Below are positions 16,785 to 25,437 of a stretch of DNA of 64,000 nucleotides, piece by piece. Where the stretch lies: assembly GCF_009604405.1 (NCBI RefSeq), contig NZ_WEGK01000007.1:124001-188000 (forward strand), written 5' to 3'. Position 1 is the stretch's first letter. Every line of letters starts with the position of its first letter. The notes beneath the pieces were generated by a model. That model saw only the letters and a list, made by a program, of their open reading frames with translations. It did no database searches and was not told the DNA's origin. Source of the stretch: Nocardia macrotermitis (GTDB lineage Bacteria; Actinomycetota; Actinomycetes; Mycobacteriales; Mycobacteriaceae). Position numbers and translations under genes: made by a program.

Positions 16785-18242
16785 ATGACGTTGCTGAACG
16801 AATCAGATTCGGGCGAGTCCGAGGACATCGCTGCTCACGACACCGACTGCGACGCAAGCGGAACCGACGAGCAGCAATCGAACACGACAGTCGAGCCGGA
16901 GGGAGACACGCGCCCCTCCGACGACTCGGTGCGGAGTGATGCCTGGAACCTCCTGACCCGCATCGCCTTTCGCTTCGCCTTCTGCTACTTCGGCCTGTTC
17001 GGAGCGGCCGCGATCCTGGGCCTGTTGCCGATCCTGCTGGCGGGCACGGGAATTCACCTGTCATGGGCCTCTGTGCTGAACCTGCTCGGCATCCTCACCC
17101 CACTGATCGAGTGGATCGCGACCCACGTACTCGGCATACGCGTCGTGAGCATGCAACTCGGCAGCGACAGCGCATTCCAGTGGACCGCACTACTTTTGAT
17201 GGCGACGCTCGCCGCGACCGCGACACTGATCTGGTCGATCCTGGACCGGCACCGACTCGAGTATCGGCGTCTGCACACCTGGTTCCTACTGTTCGTCCGG
17301 TTCGTACTCGTCGCGGCGATGTTCTATTTCGGTATGGCCAAAGCCATTCCGACGCAGATGCCGTTCATACTGAACCGACTCGTCGAGCCGTACGGCAATT
17401 TCAGCCCCGAGGGCGCACTCTGGTCCCAGGTCAGCGCCTCGCAACCGTACGAGATCATGCTGGGCGTGGCCGAACTGCTCGGCGGCCTGCTCCTGCTGGT
17501 CCCGTACACGACCACCGCGGGCGCGCTGCTGTGCTCGGTCGACCTGACCCAGGTGTTCGTGCTGAACATGACCTACGGCATCCGACTCAAAACGGTCTCC
17601 TCCCACCTGCTGATCCTGAGCCTGCTCCTGCTCGCACCCCGCCTACGCCGCCTGGCAATCGTCCTGTTCTCCGACCGCCCGGCCCCGGCCGCCGAAACCA
17701 CCCCGCTGTTCCGAACCCGCCGCGGCAACCGAATATCGACACTCGCCCAGGTCCTGGTGGGCCTACTGCTGCTCGGCACCGTCGCCCGCCAGAACTGGAG
17801 CCAGTGGACCACCCCCACACCCGCCCTGTACGGCATCTACCAGGTCGACGGCTTCTCCAGCGAAGGCTATCGCCGCGACCCCCTCCTCACCGATGAATTA
17901 CGCTGGCGCAGAGTAGTTTTCGACAAACCGTTCCACGTCACGGACCCACTGGTACTGACCATCCAACACATGGACGACTCCTTCGAGGAATACGGCGGCA
18001 CCATCGACCCCCGCCGCCACATCATCGACATGAGCCACCGCATCGAACTCGGCACCTACCGAGAAACCCCCGTCCACGTCCGCCTGACCTACTGGTGGCC
18101 CGGCACCAACCGCCTGGTGATCGACGCCAACGACTACTCCGGCCACCGCATCCACGCCTGGCTCACCAAACTGGACCCGAAAACCTTCCCCCTCACCGAC
18201 AACACCTTCAGCTGGATCCAGGAACACCCGAACAACCGCTGA
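16785..18242 (+). CDS. DoxX-like polytopic membrane protein
   Basis: A 485-residue membrane protein with an acidic, Ser/Thr-rich N-terminal tail (about 50 residues). About seven hydrophobic helices follow between residues 55 and 300, with another near 320-335, and then a soluble C-terminal domain of about 140 residues. The segment around FYFGMAKAIPTQMP and MLGVAELLGGLLLLVP resembles the DoxX/HTTM-like fold. The C-terminal domain (TYWWPGTNRLVIDANDYSGH) is probably extracytoplasmic. I do not recognise a specific function. No partner gene is obvious; the next gene converges on it. Confidence 0.7.
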   Translation: MTLLNESDSGESEDIAAHDTDCDASGTDEQQSNTTVEPEGDTRPSDDSVRSDAWNLLTRIAFRFAFCYFGLFGAAAILGLLPILLAGTGIHLSWASVLNLLGILTPLIEWIATHVLGIRVVSMQLGSDSAFQWTALLLMATLAATATLIWSILDRHRLEYRRLHTWFLLFVRFVLVAAMFYFGMAKAIPTQMPFILNRLVEPYGNFSPEGALWSQVSASQPYEIMLGVAELLGGLLLLVPYTTTAGALLCSVDLTQVFVLNMTYGIRLKTVSSHLLILSLLLLAPRLRRLAIVLFSDRPAPAAETTPLFRTRRGNRISTLAQVLVGLLLLGTVARQNWSQWTTPTPALYGIYQVDGFSSEGYRRDPLLTDELRWRRVVFDKPFHVTDPLVLTIQHMDDSFEEYGGTIDPRRHIIDMSHRIELGTYRETPVHVRLTYWWPGTNRLVIDANDYSGHRIHAWLTKLDPKTFPLTDNTFSWIQEHPNNR

Positions 18243-18273
18243 CGCCAACTCCCAACCCGGCCGACAAACCGAA

Positions 18274-18594
18274 TCACCCGATGCGCTCATCCACAACGAA
18301 AGACCTTGTGCGAGAACGATCGAGAAAGGTCTCCTCATCCGCAGCAACCCCCGACCCCGGCGCATACATCACCCCCACCCAAGCCTCATACGCCGCACGA
18401 TCGAGAAAAGTCAGCTCGGTCATCACGTCGAAATCTCCTGACACACCATCGGAGACAACATAATTACGCCGATAGTCGATAGGCCCCGGAGCCAAGCTGG
18501 TCACAAGCGGAACATGATGATCCTCATAATGCGCGATCAACTCCTCCCTACTCACCCCGGCCTTCCGCACCAACAACGCAACAACCTTGAACAT
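18274..18594 (-). CDS. EthD-domain protein
   Basis: A 106-residue ferredoxin-like alpha/beta protein matching the EthD family. The start MFKVVALLVRKAGVSREELI, the AHYEDHHVPL motif with its His pair, and the end DEETFLDRSRTRSFVVDE are all typical. Members form dimeric barrels and often help degrade or rearrange small hydrophobic compounds. The start is ATG 18594, with GGGAAC upstream. The gene converges with the DoxX-like gene. Confidence 0.75.
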   Translation of the reverse strand: MFKVVALLVRKAGVSREELIAHYEDHHVPLVTSLAPGPIDYRRNYVVSDGVSGDFDVMTELTFLDRAAYEAWVGVMYAPGSGVAADEETFLDRSRTRSFVVDERIG

Positions 18595-19012
18595 CGAACT
18601 CGTTCCCTTTCCTGGACAACAGCGAGTATCCCCCACCGATCCCGCAACCCACCGTTGCACACCAACAGCGCGGCGACACAACGACACCCACCGCAAGCAC
18701 CGCAATCCCGGGCTGGCCATGCGGGCGGCCTCGATCGTCAGAGCACGCGCGGTGAGCACGCCCCGTCGGCGGTGGCCATGGGGAGGTTCTCATTCGAAGG
18801 AGGTGCGGTATTCGGCGAGGAAGGTCCGCGGCGGGGCGCCGGAAGCCACGTCATCGGACAACCATTCGACGTCACCTTCGACGATCAGATCTGCGAAATC
18901 CCGTAGACGCGCCCATGCACGTGGGTGCTCACGCCGCGACGGCCTTGTCCACGAGGGACCCCGTTCTTGCACCCCGGGTTACCGACAACACAGCGCGTAC
19001 TCCGCCGGTTGG
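18595..19012. other. Intergenic stretch without a recognisable gene
   Basis: About 420 bases. A 60-codon minus-strand frame (18790-18972) ends in RTFLAEYRTSFE. It has no recognised family and a poor start, and may be the tail of a lost gene. Nothing else is supported. Confidence 0.4.
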
Positions 19013-19041
19013 TTTACCCACAGGGGTGTCTACGGCACACT
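19013..19041 (+). promoter_or_regulatory. Promoter of AbiEii-type module, copy 1 (leaderless)
   Basis: TTTACC at 19013-19018 and CACACT at 19036-19041 are separated by exactly 17 bases. The ATG at 19048 begins six bases after the CACACT box, so the transcript should start at or next to the start codon. The same boxes and spacing recur before copy 2 at 27904-27932, which supports a real promoter. Confidence 0.55.
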
Positions 19042-19047
19042 ATGAGC

Positions 19048-19377
19048 ATGTCCGAACCCACCCCGGCACCGTTCAGCTTTGCTGAGGTCAAACCCTACGA
19101 GGTCATCGACTCTCTCACCGAGCTACACGGCCCGGAACATGGAATGTTGCGGCTACCAGTCGAGATGGCCTGGGGTGGTCGGACCGAATTCGACCTCGAA
19201 GACGACTACGACCGAACTGCGGCGTACAAAATCGTCCTCGAAGAAGGCACCAAACGGCACCTACGAGAGCTGGTCAGCGGACGGCTGCTCACCGCGATCT
19301 GGTCCCAGATGCGGCCTGCACGCCCCGTCCGCGCACTGTGGGAAAACCAGCTCCCGCAGCTGCTAGCCGCCGCCTGA
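19048..19377 (+). CDS. Partner (putative antitoxin) of nucleotidyltransferase module, copy 1
   Basis: A 109-residue protein almost identical to the one at 27939. I know no named family for it. It has the conserved start PFSFAEVKPYEV, a central WGGRTEFDLEDDYDRTAAY and an Arg-rich C-terminal half (LRELVSGRLLTAIW). It directly precedes an AbiEii-type nucleotidyltransferase gene and ends within it, so an antitoxin or partner role is inferred from position. I start at ATG 19048 because copy 2 has an ATG at the matching base while the upstream codon differs (ATG 19042 here, GTG there). Confidence 0.7.
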   Translation: MSEPTPAPFSFAEVKPYEVIDSLTELHGPEHGMLRLPVEMAWGGRTEFDLEDDYDRTAAYKIVLEEGTKRHLRELVSGRLLTAIWSQMRPARPVRALWENQLPQLLAAA

Positions 19378-20009
19378 CGGACCCCCGCCAACACGAACTG
19401 GCACGCATCGCGCTCCACATCGTCGGCAATCGCGGATTCGTCCTCGGCGGCGGTCACGCCGTCGCACTGCACGGCATGGGCTCGCGGCCATCCGAGGACG
19501 TCGATCTGTTCTCCGATATCCGGGGCACACCGGACGCGGTAGCCGATGACGTGATTACCGCATTCGAGGGTGCAGGACTCTCCGTCGACGTCGTACGACG
19601 CACCCCTGACCTGGTCCAGATGACGGTCACCTTTGCTGACGGGCACGCCGGTAAGGTCGACCTCGGTGTTTTCTGGCGAGCCCGCTCCCCGGTGATTCTG
19701 GAGGTCGGGCCGGTCCTGCACCCCGACGACACAGTCGCCGGCAAGATGGACGCCCTCTTCAACCGATGGGCACCCCGCGACTACCTCGACATCGACACCA
19801 TCCTGGTCAGCACGCGCTACACCCAGGAACAACTGCTCACGATCGCCGCTGAACACAATCCCGGATTCGATCGAAGCATGTTCGCCGAATCATTGTCCTA
19901 CCTGCGGCGAATACCCGACCGAGACTTCATCCCCTACGAAGTCACCACCGACACAATCGCCGCGATGCGGCAACGCTTCGCCGACTGGGAACAACAGCTG
20001 ACTGCCTGA
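19338..20009 (+). CDS. AbiEii-type nucleotidyltransferase (putative toxin), copy 1
   Basis: A nucleotidyltransferase-fold protein of the AbiEii/AbiGii (type IV toxin, MenT-like) family, about 210-223 residues. The active-site motif GGGHAVALHGMGSRPSEDVD is intact. Relatives add nucleotides to tRNA or other acceptors and block translation. The start codon used by copy 2 (ATG overlapping the stop of the first gene) is ACG here at 19377. The first usable in-frame start is GTG 19338, 39 bases inside the upstream gene, which adds 13 residues. The protein may thus be made poorly. The rest of the frame is open and about 90 percent identical to copy 2 by eye. Confidence 0.75.
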   Translation: MGKPAPAAASRRLTDPRQHELARIALHIVGNRGFVLGGGHAVALHGMGSRPSEDVDLFSDIRGTPDAVADDVITAFEGAGLSVDVVRRTPDLVQMTVTFADGHAGKVDLGVFWRARSPVILEVGPVLHPDDTVAGKMDALFNRWAPRDYLDIDTILVSTRYTQEQLLTIAAEHNPGFDRSMFAESLSYLRRIPDRDFIPYEVTTDTIAAMRQRFADWEQQLTA

Positions 20010-20189
20010 CCGACCCCAACGCAGCCACCAGTGATTACCACGGACTCATCGCTCGAGAAGAGCCCAGAAAGTCGCTGACGTTTCTCGGACAGCCCATATC
20101 CGGTTCTCAGGTACGAAGACGAAAATCGAGTAAGAAGCCGAACCGGCTCGACGTTTCCCTCCGGGATAACGTCCCGTCGCTCCAGGCAG

Positions 20190-20382
20190 GAACCCGCCGA
20201 CAAGCCCGCCCGTCCCGCAACCGCGACCCCAACCACCGCCGCAACCCCGCCGAAGTCGCCACCATCCTCACCCACCACCACGACCACGGCCGAACCCCAC
20301 CCGAATCGCCCGCACCACAGGCCGCGGCCACTCCACCATCAGCCGAATCATCAACGACGCCAACCACATACAGCACCGTTGA
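20190..20382 (+). pseudogene. Remnant of a helix-turn-helix protein gene
   Basis: The frame ending at 20382 encodes RIARTTGRGHSTISRIINDA, a clean helix-turn-helix. The segment just upstream (RNPAEVATILTHHHDHGRTP) belongs to it but lies in another frame, so a single-base deletion near 20298 appears to have split the gene. No start is attached. Probably a mobile-element or phage-type DNA-binding protein. Confidence 0.45.
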
Positions 20383-20798
20383 GTAACCGCGCCGGAACGT
20401 TCAACGAGCGCAGCAGCCGAAAACCGAACACGCGCAGACGCCCCCTGCCAACACGACTTCAGCGCGCTGCGAGAAGCCGGAACGGAGCAGCCGGAAGCAA
20501 CTCGAAATCGTCACTCGGCTCAGCGATCATGCGCCACCTCAATATGATCCGGCCGTTACGACCGGAAGCAGCGGTCTTCGCATCCGTGCGCGCGGGTGGA
20601 GCACGGTCGATGTGCTCGTCTCCGGCGCGGCGCGCAACTTCCTCGCCGATTCGCTCGACGCCGCCCGAGGGGTAACGGCGCGCGGGGTAACGACAGCCCC
20701 TCCCTCGTCGCGCCGCACGGGCCTACCGTCGAAGCCGGGCATCGGCCCTGGACCGCGGCGACGTCGCGGCCGACTGTCGAATCGGTGAGGAGAGTTCC
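20383..20798. other. Intergenic region upstream of the aldo/keto reductase
   Basis: About 415 bases. One plus-strand frame reads WSTVDVLVSGAARNFLADSL near 20597-20660, which looks protein-like but has no start, continues into nonsense and belongs to no family I recognise. GAGAG lies upstream of the reductase start. Confidence 0.35.
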
Positions 20799-21815
20799 AT
20801 GCAGTACCGTCCGCTCGGCCGTACCGGCGTCCAGGTCAGCCCGCTGTGCCTCGGGGCGATGATGTTCGGCCCATGGGGCAACGAGGACAGGGCGGATTCG
20901 ATCCGCATCATCCACGCCGCGCTCGACGCCGGGATCAACTTCGTCGACACCGCGGACGTGTACTCCGGCGGCGTCTCGGAGGAAATCGTCGGCGAGGCGT
21001 TGAAGGGCCGCCGCGACGAGGTGTTCCTCGCGACGAAATTCTTCATGCCGATGGGCGATGACCCGAACCAGCGCGGCGGTTCGCGCCGCTGGATCATGCG
21101 CGCGGTCGAGAACTCCCTGTCCCGTCTGAACACCGACCACATCGACCTGTACCAGGTACACCGCCCGACACCCGAGATCGACATCGAGGAAACCCTCGGC
21201 GCCCTCACCGACCTCGTCCACCAGGGCAAGGTCCGCTACATCGGCTCGTCCTCGTTCTCCGGCTCCCAGATCGTGGAAGCCCAGTGGGCGGCGAAGGAGA
21301 ACCACTTCGCCCGCTTCGTCACCGAACAGCCTCCCTACTCGATCCTGGTCCGCGGCATCGAGGAGGACGTCCTGCCCACCACACAACGCCACGGCATGGG
21401 CACCCTCACCTACAGCCCCCTCTCCGGTGGCTGGCTCTCGGGCCGCTGGCGCAAGAACGCCGCCGCCGCACCCACCTCCGCGGCCCGCCCCAACGTCCGC
21501 TTCGACCTGTCCACCCCCGCCAACCAACGCAAACTCGACATCGTCGAAAACCTCGCCCAACTCGCCGACCAGTCCGGCATCCCCCTGCTGGAGATGTCCA
21601 TCGCCTTCGTCCTGACCCACCCCGGCGTCACCAGCGCGATAGTCGGCCCCCGCACCATGGACCAACTCACCTCCTACCTCCCCGCCGCCGACCTCACCCT
21701 CACCCCCGAAATCCTCGACCGCATAGACGAACTCGTGGCCCCCGGCGTCACCGTCAACCCCGACGACAACAGCTACGGAGCCCACGAACTCCTCCCCACA
21801 GCCCGCCGCCGCTGA
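20799..21815 (+). CDS. Aldo/keto reductase
   Basis: A 338-residue NADPH-dependent aldo/keto reductase of the YajO/Tas-like subgroup. The catalytic tetrad is visible: Asp and Tyr in FVDTADVYSGG (near residues 50-55), Lys in FLATKFFMP (near 80) and His in YQVHRPTPE (near 113). The cofactor end motif is VTSAIVGPRTMDQL near 275. GGAGAG lies upstream of the ATG. A piece of this gene (21415-21590) is duplicated at 13698-13865. It is the only intact metabolic gene between the two AbiEii-type modules. The substrate is unknown. Confidence 0.9.
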   Translation: MQYRPLGRTGVQVSPLCLGAMMFGPWGNEDRADSIRIIHAALDAGINFVDTADVYSGGVSEEIVGEALKGRRDEVFLATKFFMPMGDDPNQRGGSRRWIMRAVENSLSRLNTDHIDLYQVHRPTPEIDIEETLGALTDLVHQGKVRYIGSSSFSGSQIVEAQWAAKENHFARFVTEQPPYSILVRGIEEDVLPTTQRHGMGTLTYSPLSGGWLSGRWRKNAAAAPTSAARPNVRFDLSTPANQRKLDIVENLAQLADQSGIPLLEMSIAFVLTHPGVTSAIVGPRTMDQLTSYLPAADLTLTPEILDRIDELVAPGVTVNPDDNSYGAHELLPTARRR

Positions 21816-21997
21816 GCAATCGACGGTGGTGAGGTCGTGCGGGTCGCGGGCGGTTGATGGGACCATCCGGCCGCCGTCCGTGCCACCTCGGACTTCGCGG
21901 CGGCCTGCTGTATGAGGGCGGCGTAGTCGGTGGCGCTCCGAGGCAACTCCGTGACGTTGCGAGATCGCTCCCGTACATCCCTCACGAAACCGCCGCG

Positions 21998-22393
21998 CTA
22001 CTCACCAGCAGAACCGCGCCGATCAGGGAGGTGATCGAGTTGAACGAATCGCGTGCCCGGCGCACCGGCCGGAGTCACCAGCCGACCGCGCGATATCACC
22101 GGAGTACCGGATGCCGACGCCTCCGGAGTGGAAATGATCTGCGCGGCACCGGCTCGTAGGGGCGGGGGCACGACGACACCGGTCACCTCGGTGAGCCGGC
22201 GCCGGTGCAGGTCGGCGAACGCGCGCAGTACCAGCAGCAGCACCGGAGACAACGGCACGCCGACGGTGACCAACACCAACGCCATCGACGTGACCGTCGC
22301 ACACCACAACCCGATGCCGAGCAGGGCCATCAGCCCCAGCGGCAGCGCCCAGCAGGGCAGCCGGAATCGGCCCGGTTCCGCCGGGGCACTCAC
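21998..22393 (-). pseudogene. Truncated sensor-domain membrane protein
   Basis: Two hydrophobic segments (WALPLGLMALLGIGLW and VTSMALVLVTVGVPLSPVLL) followed by LRAFADLHRRRLTEVTGVVV resemble the start of the sensor domain found at the head of actinobacterial histidine kinases. The frame ends after 131 residues, far short of a kinase, and there is no further domain downstream. It overlaps the LuxR fragment by four bases, so the two were an operon before decay. Confidence 0.5.
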
Positions 22394-22658
22394 GGCCTGC
22401 TCGCGTGACCGCGTTCGTACCCGCGCAGGGTGACCGCGGTGCCGCGCCCCGTACCCGAACCGGCCGACGAGGTCGGGCAGAGTTCGCCCGTCGTGCCCGC
22501 CCGGTACAGCGAGAAGTCGGCGGGCAGGTCGGTCCGGTTGTTCACGTTGAGTTTGCGATACACCCTGGTGAGGTGCTGTTCCACGGTACTGACCGTGACG
22601 TACAGCCGGCGCGCGATCTCCCGGTTGGTGTAGCCGAGCGACGCCAGTGCGGCCACCC
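22390..22658 (-). pseudogene. LuxR-family regulator, C-terminal fragment
   Basis: The frame encodes the DNA-binding end of a LuxR-family regulator: VAALASLGYTNREIARRLYV, then STVEQHLTRVYRKLNVNNRT. The expected N-terminal domain is gone. At about 22656 the sequence switches abruptly to a recombinase-like frame on the other strand, marking a rearrangement breakpoint. Confidence 0.7.
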
Positions 22659-22919
22659 TCTACCGCCGAACTCGCCCGCCGCTACCACGTATCCAAGACC
22701 GCCGTCTTGGGCCTACTCACCCGCCACGGCGTCCCCCGCCGGTTCCAGTCGATGACCGCCACCGACATCGACCGCGCCGAACGCCTCTACCGCGCCGGGC
22801 ACTCCCTCGCAAGCTGCGCGAAACTCACCGGCTTCCCGGCCACCAGCATCAACCGCGCCCTCAACAAACGCGGCACACCTATGCGCCCAGCCGGTCGACC
22901 CAGCAACAGAACCCAGTAG
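22653..22919 (+). pseudogene. C-terminal fragment of a recombinase/transposon-type HTH protein
   Basis: About 88 residues with two helix-turn-helix repeats: STAELARRYHVSKTAVLGLL, RHGVPRR, then GHSLASCAKLTGFPATSINR and KRGTPMRPAGR. This repeat pattern is typical of the C-terminus of actinobacterial recombinase-type proteins. No catalytic domain precedes it, so it is a tail left by a deletion or insertion at the LuxR breakpoint. Confidence 0.55.
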
Positions 22920-23056
22920 TCCGAACCTTTCCATCCTAACGACACACCGGAGTCCGAAGTGATTTTCCTCCCCACAGCTACCAGGCAGCGATCTGCGTTG
23001 CACAGGCTATTCACCTCAACCCGACCGGCCGCTTCCACCCACGGGCCACGACACGG

Positions 23057-23070
23057 CACACTGGTTAGCC
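23057..23070 (+). promoter_or_regulatory. CACACT box ahead of the primase-helicase gene
   Basis: The string ACGGCACACT here is the same as directly before AbiEii-type module copy 1. The GTG start at 23071 lies eight bases after the box, again suggesting a leaderless transcript. The matching upstream hexamer is weaker here (TCCACC). Confidence 0.35.
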
Positions 23071-25437
23071 GTGGATGCCTATCCCGGGGAACTCGATGGT
23101 CTGCGAGCGGAGAACCAGCGTTTGCGGCGGCTGCTCGATCTCACCGAGCAGCAGGCCCGCGCCGCCCACCCGGATCAGACGTCGGCGCACACGCCGGTCG
23201 ACATGCGGTCGACACCAGCGGACAAGGTCCGTTTCTATCTCGACCTGTTCCGTTGCCGCTCAGATGTTTTCGCGGTTCGCTGGGAAAACCGCCGCGATGG
23301 TCGATCTGGCTGGATGCCCGCGGTCCGAGGACGCTGGCGCAAGGGCATGTCCCGTTCGGACGCACCGTATCTGCCGCTGACCGAGGAGGTCGTTGCCGAT
23401 CACCTGCGCGGGGACCACCATGTCGGCCTGTACCCGCTGACCGACGAGGACTCCTGCTGGTGGGTAGCGGCCGATTTCGACAAGAGCGCGGCAATGCTCG
23501 ACGCCCTGGCCTATCTGAAAGCCGCACGCGCCAAAGATATTCCGGCCGCGCTCGAAGTGTCCCAGTCTGGGCGCGGTGCGCATGTGTGGATCTTCTTCGC
23601 GCAAGCCACCCCGGCTGCCACGGCACGTCGGATCGCCACCGGCCTGCTCGCCGAGGCAATTCAGTTGCGCGGCAGCATGAGTCTGTCCAGCTATGATCGA
23701 CTGTTCCCGTCACAGGACACCCATACCGGCCGCGGTGTGGGCAATCTGATTGCCGCTCCCTTGAACGGTGCCCGCCGTCGACACGGCACCACCTTGTTCC
23801 TCGATCCAGCCACCCTCGAACCGTTCGATGACCAGTGGGCATATCTGTCGAGCATCCCCGGGCTGTCGCCGAAACAGGCCGACGCGTTAGCAGCCACGCT
23901 CGGCGAGCCCAGAGTCGGCCACGACATTCGCCGGTTACAGCTGCCGACCTCGTCGAAAATCGTGCCCCGCCCCGCGCCGATCATTCGTGCGGGATTCGAG
24001 GCGCGACTCCAGCTCAGCACCGCAGATCTCGGCCCGGCCATGATCTCGGCTGTGAAGCATGCTGCGTCTATCTCGAACCCGGAGTTCCACGCTCGACAGC
24101 GTGCCCGTCGAAGCACCTGGGACACACCACGATTCCTGCGAAGCTACGACGAAACTCTCGAAGGCGACCTGATCCTGCCCCGCGGACTGCTGCCGCTACT
24201 CACCACACTCGTCGAATCAGCAGACAGCACACTGAGTATCGACGACAACCGGGTCGACGGAAACGAGCAAGATTTCAGCTTCTCGAGCGACCTGCGTCCT
24301 GAACAACAAAGCTCGCTACGCGCTATCGAAGCCGAGGACACCTGCCTGCTGGTCGCACCACCCGGCACTGGGAAGACCGTGATCGCTTGCGCCGCAATCG
24401 CTTCCCGTGCTAAGTCGACGTTGATCCTCGTCGACCGCAAAGCCCTCGCCGATCAGTGGCGCGCTCGGATCCTCGAATACCTCGGCGTCAAATGCGGCCA
24501 GATCGGCGGCGGCCGATCCAAGACCACTGGGGTGATCGATGTCGCCCTGCTGCCCACCCTCGCCCGCCGCACCAACGTCGGCGAACTCACAGGCAGCTAC
24601 GGCTTCGTCGTGGTCGACGAATGCCACCACATCGCCGCCTCCGCCTTCACCGACGTCCTCAACCAGATCCCCGCCCGATACTGGCTCGGTCTCACCGCCA
24701 CCCCCTACCGACGCGACCAACTCGACGACCTCATCTACCACCAGCTCGGCTCACATACCCATACCATCGACGCTCCCGCAGCGGGGCACCTGCCAGCCAA
24801 CAGTGACGCCCCTGCCCCGCATCGTGTACTCCACGTGCACCCAACCCGGTTCGAGTACGACGGCGACGCCGCCCCCAGCCAGCCAGGAGGAATCGCCGAG
24901 ATCTACCGGGCACTCGTCGCCGACAAGGATCGCCTGAAACAGATCGTCACCGACGTGCTCGACGCGCACCGAACGGGCGCCAACATTCTGGTCCTGACCA
25001 CCTGGGTCGACCACGTCGATGCGCTCACCGAACACCTCACCGCCGCCGGCTGCGACGACATCATCGTCCTGCGCGGCGGCATGAAAACCCGTGACCGCCA
25101 AGCAGCTATCGACTCGATCGCAGCCCGCGCAGCCGAAGATTCGCCACTGCTGGTCGTCGGCACCGGCTCCTACATCGGAGAAGGCTTCGACTGCCCCTCC
25201 CTCGACACACTCTTCCTCGCCGCACCCATCTCGTTCAAAGGCCGCCTCGTCCAGTACGCCGGACGCATCACCCGCGCCCACCCCGGCAAGACCACCGCAA
25301 CCGTGCACGACTACCACGACGCACTCACCCCCGTGATCGCCTCATCACTACGCAAACGCGCCCCGGGATACACCGAACTCGGCTTCCCAGACCCCCGCAA
25401 GCTACGAAACCCAGCAGAGGAGTTCCATGCCTCGTGA
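23071..25437 (+). CDS. Primase-helicase fusion, TOTE conflict-system type
   Basis: A 788-residue fusion. A short coiled coil (residues about 8-30) is followed by an archaeo-eukaryotic-type primase domain with DxD (Asp135, Asp137 in WVAADFDKS) and the SxH motif (Ser166/His171 in SQSGRGAHVW). Then comes a superfamily 2 helicase: Walker A APPGTGKT near 430, DECH box near 516, motif III LTATP and motif VI QYAGRITR. This architecture defines the primase-helicase of TOTE conflict systems, predicted to act against foreign DNA; the mechanism is not established to my knowledge. GTG 23071 is the first start. The gene overlaps the next by 11 bases, which implies a functional pair. Confidence 0.85.
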   Translation: MDAYPGELDGLRAENQRLRRLLDLTEQQARAAHPDQTSAHTPVDMRSTPADKVRFYLDLFRCRSDVFAVRWENRRDGRSGWMPAVRGRWRKGMSRSDAPYLPLTEEVVADHLRGDHHVGLYPLTDEDSCWWVAADFDKSAAMLDALAYLKAARAKDIPAALEVSQSGRGAHVWIFFAQATPAATARRIATGLLAEAIQLRGSMSLSSYDRLFPSQDTHTGRGVGNLIAAPLNGARRRHGTTLFLDPATLEPFDDQWAYLSSIPGLSPKQADALAATLGEPRVGHDIRRLQLPTSSKIVPRPAPIIRAGFEARLQLSTADLGPAMISAVKHAASISNPEFHARQRARRSTWDTPRFLRSYDETLEGDLILPRGLLPLLTTLVESADSTLSIDDNRVDGNEQDFSFSSDLRPEQQSSLRAIEAEDTCLLVAPPGTGKTVIACAAIASRAKSTLILVDRKALADQWRARILEYLGVKCGQIGGGRSKTTGVIDVALLPTLARRTNVGELTGSYGFVVVDECHHIAASAFTDVLNQIPARYWLGLTATPYRRDQLDDLIYHQLGSHTHTIDAPAAGHLPANSDAPAPHRVLHVHPTRFEYDGDAAPSQPGGIAEIYRALVADKDRLKQIVTDVLDAHRTGANILVLTTWVDHVDALTEHLTAAGCDDIIVLRGGMKTRDRQAAIDSIAARAAEDSPLLVVGTGSYIGEGFDCPSLDTLFLAAPISFKGRLVQYAGRITRAHPGKTTATVHDYHDALTPVIASSLRKRAPGYTELGFPDPRKLRNPAEEFHAS

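Noticed and set aside
18790..18972. A 60-codon minus-strand frame.
   Set aside because: There is no recognised family, no convincing start and no supporting context; it is mentioned only as a possible gene tail.
21826..21985. A short minus-strand frame beginning MRDVRERSRNVTELP.
   Set aside because: It runs antisense into the reductase gene, has no ribosome site and resembles nothing known to me.
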